DNA of 64,000 nt, taken from contig NC_030684.2 of the NCBI RefSeq assembly GCF_000004195.4, positions 106,097,929 to 106,161,928 on the forward strand, given 5' to 3'. This DNA is from Xenopus tropicalis. Lineage: Eukaryota > Chordata > Amphibia > Anura > Pipidae. Of this stretch, positions 35,501-50,500 are shown in pieces. A program made the position numbers and the translations under genes. A model generated the notes under the pieces. That model saw nothing but the letters and a program-made list of their open reading frames with translations. It had not been told where the DNA came from and did no database searches. Positions within the stretch are counted from its first letter, which is position 1. Every line of letters begins with the position of its first letter.

Positions 35501-38500
35501 ATAAATCCAATGTTGACAAGTTATTATAATTAATCTCTCTTTATTAGCTATAGTACATGTCCATAGAAAAGCCTAACCCATTTCATGCTAGTAAGCACTT
35601 GATCATAGGCTGTGTTATCTGCTTCACTGAGAGTTTGTCCTCTGTAAAGTGGTTGTGCCCTGTGGTGCCTCTATTGTATAATAGGCATGCAAGGCCTTGG
35701 CTGAGCTACTGGACACCATAACAGCATTCAAGCCTTAAATAGTGAGTAAAAACCTTACGCTGTTGCAGGTAGCAGGGCTGCATGTTACAGCTCTCAATCA
35801 CAGAAGGCTTCTCTGGTTCATGCACTTCACAAGTCTCAGGCTCATAGAAGTTACGATCGTTGTCGGCACAGATCACCTGGCGCTTCCTGATGCCATTGTT
35901 GCAGCTCTTTGAACACTAGTGAACCATAAAAGGAGAAATTATGATTCTTGGTACAGTATGAAGTACATAACAGGGAAGGTATGTATCATTTAGAGCTATG
36001 GAATTCACTGAAATTGTGGCAATTGTTGTACTCATCTCAGTTTCCAAGTTATTCAAATCCTACTGATATAATTATGGATTAGCAAATATTTTTACCCAGT
36101 ACTGTCCAAAAAAGTTTGGACATATGTGCCATGCGTTCTGTTTCGCCAGAAAAAAACGCAGATCACAATATTATCCACAACTTGCTTTTCATATATAACA
36201 ATGGGAGTGTACCCTGTCCAGCTCTCCCCATGTCTATCTAAGGAGCATGGCCGCTCCTGTTGAGAACCTTGCCTTAGGTAACAGGAGTGGGCAGTTATCA
36301 AGGCAAAAAGCCACCTAGTAACGTTAAGAGCCAAATTTCCCTTATTTTAAGCGGAAATTCGGCTCTTCTGAAAGCATTTAGATTGTAAGCTCTACGGGGC
36401 AGGGACCTCCCTCCTACTGTGTCTCATACCACACTTATTCCCTGTGCATTTATATATATTTATTATAACACTTGTCCTCCCTGTGTGTAATTCTGTATAT
36501 TGCAAGATTGTACAGCGCTGCGTACCCTTGTGGTGCTTTATAAATAAAGTTATACATACATACATACACTCCAACGCTAAAGTTGTTAGCGCAGAGAGGG
36601 AGATAGGGCTACTGCCTAAGGCAACAGTCCCAATATCTATGCTCTGAGAAGCTGTCCTCATGTTCATGTCCTCTTGGGAGCTTTTTTACTACAAAGTATA
36701 GTTGTAGCATCATGAAAAGCTTGTCTACATTGAATATACTATTGCAGAGCTAAAAATGCCTTAATGGCAATTTAGTTTTGCCATTCCATTGACCCAATAA
36801 TTTGGGACAAAATTTCATGGTTTTGCAAATATTTCCGTGGTTTCAGCAAAGTGAAATGTGCCAGTTTCGCTCATGACTAGATGTTATATCCGGTGATGAG
36901 TGACAGGCTGTCTAAAGAAAGGAAGCAGGTATTTAAACATGGGTAGCAGGAGCTTTAAAGAAAGGATGCTCTTGGGGAAGGGGGTTATGGGCTCCTTTTG
37001 TAAACATATAGATCCCATACAAATAAACTCATTAGACAATATATATACTTTTTGTATAGTTTACAGAAAGAATGTTTAATATATCACTTTTGCATGGATC
37101 TTAATAATTTGAATTTGTTTGAGTACCATGACTGTACCATAGAGACTTACCAGCCCCCACTCTCCAATGTGCCAGCCGATTTCTTGAACGCAGTTTTCCC
37201 CGTAACATAATTGGGTATCTGGTGGCTTCATCTGCATAAGGCAGGCAATATCCTGTACGACAGCCCCAGAGTCTGTTGTGCACGATACAGTGCGTTTCTG
37301 AATGCCTTCCCCACATTCTGTGGAACACTGACACAAGATTTATGACAATTAAAAAAAACTTTATATATTCATCTGCTTTCAAAGGCTTTTATGTGCCTGC
37401 TGGTGCTGATCAATAGGCACATTGGCACATTAGAAAACCTCACTGAAGATGGCGCACCACACACCCACAATACACCAGGATATAGTACATATCTACTCAG
37501 ATTAGAGGATTTAGGATATAGTTCTATTTATACCAAATTATTTCATCAAACTGGTTTATAGAAATGTATTATGTATAATATATGAATAGGAAATTGGCAT
37601 GCAAACAGGGCCCTAATGCTCACATTTTGCCCAGAGTATCAACTCATACAACAAATGTTGTATGAGTTGATACTCTGGGCAAAATGTGAGCATTAGGGCC
37701 CTAGCGCAAAGATGGGAGCAAAATGCTATACATTAAATGGCTGCACCACCAGTGTTCCACTTGCACCTATTGATATGAATAAGTTGCAGCCCACAGAGGC
37801 ACATAGATGCTCTAAACTTTAAACCATCCACTGACCAGGGGTCTTTGTGCAACCAAGCATGCTATTTTTGCACTTCAATGCAATTTACAAATTATTCTCT
37901 ATAGCTTTCAGACCATAGGGCCGATTCACTAAAGTGCGTTAAAACGTGCGCTATTTATAGCATGCGGTAAGATTTTTAGCGCGTCTTATTTTTCGTGACT
38001 TAACACGCGATTCACTAAAAGCATACTTGCGTTAATTTACCCACAATACTGCATGCGTTATTTTAGTCGCGAAGGCTATTTTCGTGCGGTATTTGACAGT
38101 ACATGCGCTAATCCACGACCCGCGTCTAAATAGTCGCCACGTATAAATAGTCGCCGCGTATAAATAGTCGCCGCGTATAAATAGTCGCCACGTAAAAATA
38201 GTCGCCGCATATAAATAGTAGCTGCATATAAATAGTAGCCACATATAAATAGTAGCCGCATATAAATAGTAGCCGCATATAAATAGTCGTGCGAATAAAC
38301 ACACGCCATGTTAGCCATACATGCCAATACTTGCAGAAAAATACTGTTCTGGAAATGACCATTTCCCTGCAAACTGGAGGCTGCATCACTCTAGGGCCAA
38401 CACAGACTTGAATAAATCACACTGCAAAGTCCATATTGTGTTGCCAAAAGCTCAATAACTGTACTTTTCTATAATTACCGCCTGCCCCAAGTAGGTGTTA

Positions 38501-41500
38501 ATTTTCGCATAGACTAATGTGATATTTAGAGCGTCTAAGTGTTTGTGAATCATGTGTTAGTGTTATTTCGGTGCGCAAATTAACGCATGCGTTAAAATTA
38601 ATACATGTGTGCAAATTAACACACGTGGAAATACTGTAGTAAATTGTGCGTTAATTTTCTATCTATCTAAAAATCTATTTTAACGCAAAAAAGCATTCGA
38701 TAAAAATTCACGCACTTTTTTAGTGAATCAGCCCTCATGTGTCTTAAAAATGCTTCCAAAGTCTACAAGTTGCTATCAAATACCATATAAAAATAGTTGA
38801 TATGGGGTAGTTCACCTTTAAGTTCCTCTTAGTATTCTATAGACAGTGATGTTCTAAAAACAGCCATAAAATGGAATATGCAGGCACTCCCTTAGGCAGA
38901 GCTGTCAACCTAACAACATTGCTACCTAAGGGGAATGCCAATTTTTATTTTTTTTTTGCAATACAAGTATGTGACATCACTTACGTCATGCACGCTTCCA
39001 GAAGAGATGTCACACCCAAGCACAAAATTGCAGCTGAAGCTGAAAAATTCTACCTACACATGCACAAATGCATCAAATAATGTCCCAGAATGTGTACTGC
39101 CCGTGTGCGCCCAGAATTCACCACAGGACTTTGTGAGACTTCGACTGCTGGGGGATGGGAGACCAGGGGAGAGCCACCAAAACTGGGTAACTCCTGAACA
39201 AATAGGGGGAGTTGACAGCTCTGCTTAGGGTATGATCTGAGTTGTTAACAACATAGCTAGTAACTCACCTCTGTCCATGGTCCCAAACTCCATTTTGCAC
39301 AGGCGCGAAGATTGCAGACCTCTTGGGAAGCTGGTTTTTCTGTGAATGCTGCGCATTCTGCATCTGGAACAACTTGCTGGGAAGCCCGTCCTTCATATGT
39401 GACGCAGTACACTGAGCGACTCTGGGTTCCACCCCCACAGGTTGCTGAACATGGTCCCCACTCATTTATTTTCCAGCTGCAAGTAAAAAATAGTTTAAAT
39501 TCCAGTATTGGATCTGGCACCAACAGAATACAGGCTGAGGCACAGCGTGTTGGTTTAGTGGGAGCAGTTTTTATATATTTTTCAGAGGATATAGTACATG
39601 TGAGAGCTGGTAACATGGGAAACTTTACAGGGGGTCTGTAGAGTTTAGCAATATAAGGAACTTGTGGTCAACAGTGAAGAGTTGAGCTGGTTTAATGTAG
39701 CAAGGTTGTGTTCTATCGGGTTATTTTTGCACTAAAGTAAACAATGCTGTCATTGGGCTCTTTAGCGATCACAAATAAAAATTCCTTATATATAAGTAAA
39801 ATCTAAAAAGTCTCTTGATCCAAAAATGAAATACTACCACAAATAATACCTCACTATAGCTGTCCAACATGATAGGGCAGATGACTGAATTACACAAGAG
39901 ACTCACACAGACCCATCAGCTTTGCATTCATGGCCTCATGCATTACTCAGGACAATGAAATGATCCAACTGGTGCCTGAACAAGTTTTTATCTAATATTG
40001 TTTCTGGGCTGCCAATTTGTGCCAAGCAAATATGAGCCGATTAATAGTAATATGATTTTTTTTTTCTTTGTTTGCTACTACCTCACAACTAGAAACTGGT
40101 ATTTAAATGTATGCTGGTTTAGTACCAACAGAGTAACAAAGCTATACACAGCCTCCATTTATCTAGATCCTGCCACTCAACTAATGTGCAACATGTACTG
40201 CTGTACTATTCCGCAATAAACCGATTTATCTATCATTAACTTTTTGCTTAATGTATTCTGTGTTTGAAAAATGAGAATTTTCAGATAATTTCCAGAGATG
40301 AAATGTACCATATTAGTTAGAAACTGCACACCCAACACCACCCTTAAAGCAGCAAAGCATATACCGCAGTTGCAAAAAAAACACATTGTAAGAATCTTTT
40401 CACTATCTGTTCTTGAAGCCAAACCTGGAAGGAAAAATGTTAGTGTCTGAATGAGCACTGCTTTAGAAACAGAACTAAGAAACACATGTATTAGGTATTA
40501 ATACATGTGGCTGATGCAGTTAATTCAATTTAGTGCTATAGGAGTGTTCTAAGGCAGGTGTTTTCACTGAATGTCCATTAGACCCCATTACTTATAATGA
40601 GTGACTATTCCATGTATTTTTATCATTTCTGTAAATGTTTCTCCAGTCAGATTCTTTTGTAAATGTGGTCATACCCTAACATAAATTACAGTATTTGGAT
40701 AGAAATATCTAGATGTCTTTGTATTTTATGTCTGTGTAGATGTTGAGACTTACACCTATGTGTCTGTAATGTTTTCCAACAATGCCTTTATGGCAACCCC
40801 TTTCTAAAGGGACATTGTACCTTTATTTTTTATTTTACCTATGCATTTACCTAATAGAAATATTAAGAATTTAATCTAGGTTTATCTTCTCTTTGCTTGT
40901 AAACTTACAAATTCAAGATAATAGAGCTTTTTTTCAAACAAGTTATCCTTATTAATTCATAAGCAAGCATTACAAAATATGTTTGTTTGAAATAGAACAA
41001 CTTGAAAAATTGATAAACAAGCCCACTAGTGTGATAGGAATCCTATTAAAAGAAGCCAGAAGTCACATGACTTAGTAGACCAAGGTTTATAATATGGCAT
41101 CACTGGGGGATTGGGCCATTAATGGCACTTTTCGCAACGACCAAGGTTTTGTTAGTCCGTAATAAGAAGCAAATAATACCATATTAAGGATAGCATGACC
41201 CTGGAATATTAGTATCACAAATGCCATAGCAAAGCATCACCCACTGCTTCGAATAAAGCCATCGCCTTGCCACCAGAAATAGATTCAGTATAAATTAGTT
41301 TAAATTTCGGAGAACAGGTTAATAAAGTCCTTTAGCCCAAAGCGCCATTTGATAAGAATATCTTTCCTTGTTACCTGGTCATTTTTGTGTTCCCTGCTCG
41401 GCTCCACATTGATGGCGGATATATGTGAGACATCCTTTTGCACAGAATAAAGATGCATGTCATTTAGAATTTTTTTTTTTTTTTATCCTAAAGAGATATT

Positions 41501-44500
41501 CCAGCATTTGCACATGGAATACAGATGCAATGACTTATTATACAGGTACAGGTGAGATTACATTTAATGACTCATATTATTGTGTTTTTATGCATCAAAC
41601 TATCCAACTCAGGTATCAAACTATTAAAGGGACAACCAAAAGAAAGATAAAGCTATCCAGATATTAAATGGCCACTCTGTGGGACAGGTGATCTCCTGAA
41701 CTATCAATAAATAGACTTTATTAGATAAATTATCTGATTTTCACCAAGGGAGCCCATCACATAGTTTCTCAGCACTTTTATGGTCTCTTAAACAAGCAAC
41801 TAAAAAGGTATCAATATAAAGGCAAGCAGCTGTCTCACCGTTTCATTTGTGGACAAGGCTGGCTATTGCAGGTCCTGTTCCTGGATGGAGAAGGCTTCTC
41901 CTTGCACATAATGTCTGGATAAGCTTCACTGTCTATAGTGCAGAACACCAGACGTGTCTGATAACCTGTCATGGCAGAAAAGCATCAGGGTCACAAATTT
42001 ATCTAATGCCACGGTTCAAAGAATCCTCCTTCTGCAATATTTCAGAATTTGGATAGTTAGAGAACTGTAACTAGTGAAGCACTCATCCCAGTGCCTAAAG
42101 TCATATTTTAGGTGGCTATAGAGAAGGATGATTCAACCTATGGAACCTCAGATGTTGGTCAGTTAAAACTCCCGAAACTTTTTAAAAACCAAAGCTTTTG
42201 ACTATTGCTGTAAGCAAGGATTTAAAATGTTGAGGCCTACTAATATCACACTAACTACCCACAACTGCTGCTTTGCTGGGTTACATTACTTGCAGGCAGA
42301 GCAAGTTAGTTTGTCACTAACTAATACAGTTGATAGTGGTCAATGAAAGAACTAGCTTTATGCCTATTATTTTCAACGGTGGTAGTAAAGGGGCCTGCTC
42401 TATCCCATGCTATAGCTCTACAGAACATTTGTTCCTCTTATATGCTTTGAAACCGTACAGTTATTCAGCTTTTTAGATAATTATATTGTTACTGTTCTGA
42501 CCAATATTGTATTAAGATAGCACTGCAATATGTGTCTTTATTCCCTTTCCTAATCAGACAACATACCTCCCCCACACTCTGCACTGCAATCGCTCCAAGA
42601 ACTGTAACTCCATTGGTAATCATCTGTGTTAGCCTGGTTGGGCAGGTAGTACTCATACTGAACACCTTGGTTGGGCTCTTGTCCTATGAGCTGTACAAAA
42701 AAAACAAATAATTGCTGGTCATACTGGCAATAATACACTGCTTCCTTAAGCATTATTAGAATAAATGTTTAACAGATATCTACTGTCCCACAATCTACAA
42801 TATGTTATATTGTTCTGATACTAAATGTAACCTTGTGATGCTGGAAGAGAACAAGTAGAGGGCATCATTTTATTTATTTGTGGTCTAAAGAGTGTGTTAA
42901 ATCAGAGGAGAGTAAGTGAGCACCATATTCATATCCTGCTCTATTCCTTTGTGCATTAAAGGGGGTTGTTCACTGTTGAGTTTACTATTAGTATAATAGT
43001 GTCTTCAAAGCAGGTGCTTATTTTTGAATTCCTGGCTTGGAGGCAAGTCTTGGCTGCAAAAAAATCCATTGTAATGCCAAACAGAGCCCCATCTTTGAGC
43101 CATGTGTTTTGTAATCCTGAACAATAAATGTAATCATGCTACACATGCTTTGTGTATTTGATCTAATCCATATATACAATAGATAGGAAATCTGAAAATG
43201 CTTAATATAGCAAGTCTTGTCACAAATGCCGCAGCTTTGTTTTGCTGAATATTTTATTCCAAGATCACCATGAGGACACTTAAAAAGAACTACAATGGTA
43301 TAATCCTAAATTATTAGAAACCTACACACCTCCACAACAAGAGGCTCAGTGGTTGGGCCTCTGGCAGTTATAACCTCAGGGGCTAGATCTCCCTCAGCTG
43401 CTCGATAGTAATGAAGGACTGTGCTAGCAACATGCAGAGCCCGACTGAATTCGATGGTCCAGTATCCATTCAGGTAATACTCTCCACGGATATTCTTTAT
43501 GGCTGTAAAGGGAGAAAGGGAAATAAGAGAAGACACACTTTGAAGATGATCTTCTACAGGGCCAAATAGCATTTTTTTGTGACTTCCTAAAAAGTGTGGT
43601 AATAGGTCCAAAAAGTGTGGTAATAGGTCCAAAAGCAGCCAGACATAAGAACATGTTTTTGCTGCATAGAAATGTATACATGGGATATATAAGGCATATC
43701 ATTGATAACAAGTCAGTTTTGCTTATATGGCTGATGTTAATATGAAACCTGATGCTGATGCTAAAAAACTACTCTTCAAAATATTAATGTACATTAAAAG
43801 TAACCTATAGGTCATGTTGATCATTTTTCGCAGATAGGGCTGCTTTTGTAAGTAATTGTTACTTGAAGTCCCTAAACCTGACTGTCCCTTTCCAACATGT
43901 CAGTTATAGCTTCTAATGGTAACAGACTCCTGCTGTACAAGTATGGCAGCTCCCTTATAGAGGAATATAAGGAAACAAATAGGTAATGTAAAAGCATTGG
44001 ACAAATACTTTTAAGACAAAATTGTAAATAGCATGCAAAGACAATAGATATAAAAAAAGGTTTTATTTCTGATGCCAGTATCTCTTTAATATAAATTGTT
44101 GTTCCTGGAGGGAACATTTGGATGCATGGTATTTTTTAAAAGTGAAAAAAAAATCTATAGTATTTCAAACTGGGCCGGTGAGCCCCGCAGGCCCAGACCC
44201 AATTCCTGCCAGGTACTTCCCTGGGCTGCCGGTCTTCCTCCCCCAATGCGCTTAAAGTAAGTTTTATTTACACTTGCTTGGGGCAGGGGGTCGGTCGGGT
44301 GGCGGGGGCCCCTGCAGAGGGTGTGAAGGCTGCCTTGGGGGTTCAGGGGCCTCTGGGACAGCAGCCATGGTGAGCCCTGCACCCCCGTTTGACCCTAAAA
44401 TCATTCCCACACTGATTCCTGCAGTAGTTGTTTATTAATTTTCATTTACAAAATTGACTAAATAGTGTGACTGGGTGCTAATGCAAAAGTTACTATACCC

Positions 44501-47500
44501 AGCTGAAGTAACAGCACTCACAGGTTTTTAAAAAAATGTTGAGGAAGATTCTAGTTTCAGCTTTTGGTCCCAATGAAGGTCTCAGTATGTGATCGAAAGA
44601 GTGAAAATAACTTTTTTTTTTAAAAAAGAAGTCCTGATGAAGGTCTCACAGTATGTGAATAAAATTGTGAAAATAAAACATTTTTCATTAAAAAAAAGAC
44701 ATGTGAGTGCTGTTTATATTGTGCTCATAGATATATACACACACAACACATGTAACATTTGGTACACATTTGCATTATTTACCTAGGAAATTCCTTGTAG
44801 CGAGAACTTCCTTAATTTGGATGCTGGTAGCCCCTGAGGGAATGATGAAAAGCTGACTGTATCCTGAAAAACCCAAGGAAAAGACATTGCAACAAATATC
44901 TATAACTTCTGAAAACGAAATAACCACAAGACGTAAGGGTTCATTTACAACACCCACTGCAGTGTTCAAAGTGCAAAAAAACGCCACAGCCATCCATTGT
45001 TTTGCACTTTCCCCCCTGGGTGGGTCATTGTACAAATATTCGTAGGCTTCTGTAGTCCGTTTTGGAGCACAGAGACTTTCGGACTGTGCTTTGAATCAAA
45101 TATGCCCTGCATTAGGCTGCACTTTATACAGAAAGGGGGATGGGGGGCACACAGGCATCCTCCCCTCTCACCCTCTACCCCCATAACTTGCACGTCATTC
45201 TAAGGCACTAGGTAGAAGCAGCAGGTCACGTGGCCACATTGGGACCTTGTCCTTACTACCTCATTATGGGCAGGACTAGTTGCAGGACTGAGTGCGCTGT
45301 GCAGAGAAGGTAGGTGCAAGTGCCTTCACAAGAGCACTAAGGGGTGTGCTCTTGCATTGCACCCCCAGGTGTCAAGAAAACCCCTCATGGATTTGTCTTT
45401 AGAACAGGACCAATAGTGCCAATAATGGAGGGCAATGAAAGAGAATAGAACAGATTGTTTTTCTATCTACAGCTCCAGGAAAAAAATAAGGATGCTCTAA
45501 ATGAAACATTAATCATCATGTAAAAATCTTTGTACCAACTGCATTTGGTTATGTGATACTGATAGCACATACTTCCTATTTTTTCATTTTTATTTTTATA
45601 GTTCCATTAATTATTTTATGTTTTTTTATTAAATCTGTATTATTTTATGCAACAATACAGATTGAGATTTAATGATATTATTGAAGAATTTTTTAACAGT
45701 ACGTGGTAAGCTCACTGAAACCCTATCTCAAAAACCCCAAATCATCTTCTACCGCCCTTAGCAAGGAGCACACCATTTATTTCCTCTCCATTATTTATCT
45801 GTGGAATATATTGGTGCTATATAAATAAAGGGTAATAATAAACTGAAATCAGCCAAGCTACCTTTTGACAAAACAGGTGATTCATACTGTCCTTTGACCT
45901 CGTAACATGACCTGCCATCTCCTCCGCACACCAAGCACATGTCTTCCTTTTTGGAAGAGTCCAGTATGTTGTCACAACCAACGGTCTGCCCACCAGTCAG
46001 CAAAAGCACAAGGTGCAACACAAACAAGAGAACAAAGTGTTTTCCATGGTTAATAGTGTTAAATTTATTTATTTATACAAATAAAAGTCTAGAAATTTTA
46101 TTTGAAACATTACTAACAGTGGCCCACTGATGGTGAATTTTCATCTTGAAGAAATTCAGAGCATTCTAGATAATGGGTTTCCATGTAAGGGATCTCATAT
46201 CTGTATAAATTTATGTTGAACACAAACCCGAATAACTATGACATATTTGAAATGGGTTCTCCTAGAATAGTAGTTGAGGAATTGTCTACTGTCACTTTTC
46301 ATTGTGGACAATTGCAAATGCTTAAAAGAAGAAGGAAAGGTAAAAACTAAGTAAGCTTTATCAGAGAGGTCTGTGTAAATACAGCCATAAGCACTCGCAG
46401 AAACGCTGCACTGACTTCTGTGTCAAACGATTTCTTGTGTCTGTATTTCATATGCCACAGACACGCAGCTCTCTGCTCTTTCCTCACTCCTGCTCACCCC
46501 CTCCCTCAAGAATGCTAAGAACTCACTCCCCCCCCCTTAAGAATGTGGATCTGAGCCAATCAGCAGGAAGCTGACTCATAGGGGCTGATTTACTAACCCA
46601 CGAATCCAACCCGAATTGGAAAAGTTCCGACTTGAAAACGAACATTTTGCGACTTTTTCGTATTTGTTGCGATTTTTTCGGCTTCTTTACGAATTTTTCG
46701 TTACCAATACGATTTTTGCGTAAAAACGCGAGTTTTTCGTATCCATTATGAAAGTTGCGTAAAATCTGGCGATTTTTCGTAGCGTTAAAACTTGCGCAAA
46801 AAGTTGCGCTTTTTTCGTAGCGTTAAAACTTACGCGAAACTTTGCACCTTTTAAGTTTTAACGCTACGAAAAATGCGCAACTTTTCGCGTAAGTTTTAAC
46901 GCTACGAAAAAAGCGCAACTTTTTACGCAACTTTCGTAATGGCTACGAAAAACTCGCGTTTTTACGCAAAAATCGTATTGGTAACGAAAAATTCGTAAAG
47001 AAGCCGAAAAAATCGCAACAAATACGAAAAAATCGCGAAATACCGATCATTACGAAAAAAACGCAATCGGACTCATTTCGACCCGTTCGTGGGTAAGTAA
47101 ATCAGCCCCATAGTCTTACACACTGAGCATGTACAGTTGGTCCGAGTCTCAGGAGCGAGGCATTATGGGAACTTTCTTTACACAGCTCAGCGTTTTTTCT
47201 TCCTGTTTGGCTTCTGATCTTCTGAACAGGAGAAATATGGGGAGACTTAAGGGAACTATTGAGACAACTGGAGGTATGCCTGCAGCTTGAGATTAAGCCT
47301 TTCCTTCTCCTTTAAGCATGGCATGAAGAGACTTGTGTTCACCACTTCTTATGGTAAAAGTAGTGGCCCAGAATTCTCACAATGCTCCTGACATATCACG
47401 TACATATTTGGAAACCCCAAAATAACTTAAAGTTATTTGAAGTAGTCCAACCTGATTAATGAAGAATATGGCTGGTTCATCACATTCTCTGACGACTGAG

Positions 47501-50500
47501 TCTTCAGGCAAACTTAGAGAATTCCTGTAATTGTATACATGCTTTTGCCTGTTTGATATGTACAGTACTTTACGTCAGACACGCACTTCTGTCCTTAAAG
47601 GAATGCACTGACTGCCACTGATTAGGCCTACCTTGCACACACCCTCAATGCATATATCTCTTCTTCCAGGCTCACATGGGGTCCCATCAAGCACAGCCAT
47701 CTTGTGTCTGTAGTAGAAATTCTCTCCCTTGGGGATACAGTTCAACTCACATTTATTGGATGCTAAAATAAAATACAATTGTTATTTTGGCTAACTACAG
47801 GATCTCTCTCTATGTACAAGATAGAAATGCAATTCAAAATTAAACATTTTAATAAATTAAATTTTAACATTGCCTTAAATCATAGGAAAAAAACATTCCT
47901 CATTAATAGCCTCTGATAAGAATAACAATTCTTATGTAAAGTAGTGCCTTCCAGTCTGTGAGGCTTGAGACTAGAGATGCTGGCTTACAAGGCTCGTGAA
48001 GCCCAAATAAACTCTATGCCCTGCATACGTTGCTGTTATTTCTACGTAGAGCAGAAGACTAAAATCATAGCATGCAGCCACAATCTACATCACAGTAATT
48101 TTGGAGGATGTATAAAACAACTCTAATTTTGGTATACAGGTTTTTTTGCTACTTCTCTGGACACAGACTTCCACATCAACCCTTTTGTGATCGTTTAGTA
48201 GCCAGCTTGAGTGTAAATGGAACTGTACAGTTACAGCTAAAGAAGAAACAACCTCCTCTATTAGAGAGATGCTATAAAGTGATGTTATTGAAGAAAGACC
48301 TTTCTTACCTCCATAATATGGAAGCCACTTGTACCTCTTGCCTTGGAATTCCATTCCATCATATTCTGAACACTGCTCTGCACGGATATCACGAGAGCCG
48401 TCAGGGCATTCCTATGCAACCAAAAAGATACCACAAAGTTGCATATGGTTAGGGTACTGTCAGAAACTGATGGACATCATAGAATTTATGTAAAGGTATT
48501 ATATTTTGACTGGGTTTACTACAAAATCATTAATGGGCCAAGTCCTTTACAGTTTTTATTAATATTTACAATGTTAATCTTGGTTTAAAAAAGACAAATA
48601 TCCATCAAGTTCAACACTCCCTACTGAACCTCATTGCATGCATATAATACAGTATATATATAATAATATATCTATACACTCACATGTATAAAACTATATA
48701 TATATATATACACATCTATATTAGACCAACTGTAGATCTTAAGGTCACAATAGCCTTGGGTATTATGCTTATTCCAGAAGTTATCCAAGCCCTTCTTAAA
48801 GGCATTAATAAAATCTGCCATCACCCAGCTGTGCATTCTACAACCGCACTTTCCTTACTGTGGGGAACCACCTTTGCGCTTCTGATTTTTCCTATGTGAA
48901 AAATCCCCCCCTGCTGTCTGTCCATAATGTCTCTAAGCCATATTTAGCCAAAATGCAAAAAAAGTTCAGATGTCATTATTATCTATAAACAGGGACGGGC
49001 CAAGCCTACCAAGCACCCTAGGCAACCCGTTCGGGCAACTCCGCCCACCTCCCCCCCCCCCCCGAACGGCGCATGCGCACCAAAGCACAGGAGGTGCGAT
49101 TAGATCGGTCATTGCCTCCACCGCTAATGACAAGTGGCGGAGGCAATGACAAAGTAGCACTAGGGGTAGGCAGGAGAGGCTCCTGCCTGGCGCCCCTCAA
49201 TCGTTGCGCCCTAGGCAGCTGCCTCTTCTGCCTACCCCTAGTTCCGGCCCTGTCTATAAAGAGCCAAAACTGTTTTAATTCCTCAAGTTGATAACCTTTT
49301 TTATCCAAGACAGCACTTTATTTGCTTTAGTAGCCACTTGTATGGCAAGTCGGCGAGGTGCCGGTATTGCAGAAGACTGCAGATATTGGTCGACTCGCTG
49401 ATCGGGCAGGTTAAAAGATTTTGATCGGGCACCATTGAAGGCGCCTGAGCAAAATCTACCTTCAGGGCTGAATCGGCAGTAGGAGGTAGAAATCCTATTG
49501 TTTCCACCTCCATATCTGACGATTCAGCCCTGAACGTCTGTGGAGGGTTGGAACGATCTTTCGTGCGACTGATGGTCGTACGAAAGATCAAAAATCGCCA
49601 TTTTTAGTGTATAACTCGCATTTATATAATTTCTACCAAAGTGCATAACTTTTCCCTCAATATGAGCCTTATTTGCCAATTTATTATATCTTTTCCAGTT
49701 TAGTAAAATCACTCTGTAAGGGGGCAGCATCTTTCATGGAACCTATAGTTTTGCACAATTTAGTATCCTCAGCCAAAACAGAGACAGTACTTTCAATGCC
49801 CACCTCCTGGTCATTAATAAACAAGTTTAAAAGGAAAGGAACGAGCACAGACCCCTGTGGTACAGGTATAGGATCCCTTATCCGGAATGCACGGGACCTG
49901 GTCTATTCCGGATAAGGGTTTTTTCCGTAATTCTGAACACTTTTACCAGTTCGTTTAAAAGTTGGGAAAAAAACACGGTATTTTGACAACAACAGCTTTT
50001 ATTTGAATAAGGTATAGCCCCTTCTGCAACACTCCTATTGCAAATGGCCAGGGGTTTGGGCATAGTGATTGCAGAGTAGTTTCAGAAACACATTGAGAAA
50101 CTAAACATTTTAACATAAGAATAATTAACAGTCATGGATGGTACTGCTGCCATTTCTGCACCAATATAAATGGATATGTTTAACAACAGGGAAAAATATA
50201 TTTCTCAGGCTGAGGAGTTGGGATCAATGTGAGGCAACAATTAAACATGGTAAGTGGGGGTGTTTCAGTTTTCAGTGCATAACCAGGGTCATTTGCACCT
50301 ACATGCCTCCATCCCTGCAAGCCCTTAGCTTGATTGAAAAGGTACTGGTACTCAGCTATGTTGTGTAAGTCTGGCTCACACACTTAAATTATCAGGGGGG
50401 AGAAGCAGAGACCAAAAGTCAGTCAACGAACAGTAAATTAAAAGCATCTTACAGGCAAGCGAGCGGGAGGCTGTAACCCTTGACCTGTAGCTCCGATGCA

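Noticed and set aside
36444..36647. Open frame across the GCGCTGCGTACCC repeat
   Set aside because: It is within an interspersed repeat with a (TACA)n tail.
38032..38389. Repetitive open frames on the - strand near 38.0-38.4 kb
   Set aside because: They come from the 17-bp tandem array inside a MITE. The peptide repeats have no domain character.
49018..49308. GC-rich segment resembling a CpG-island promoter
   Set aside because: The segment is the interior of a hAT MITE with perfect TCTATAAA duplications. No exon or promoter motif is attached.
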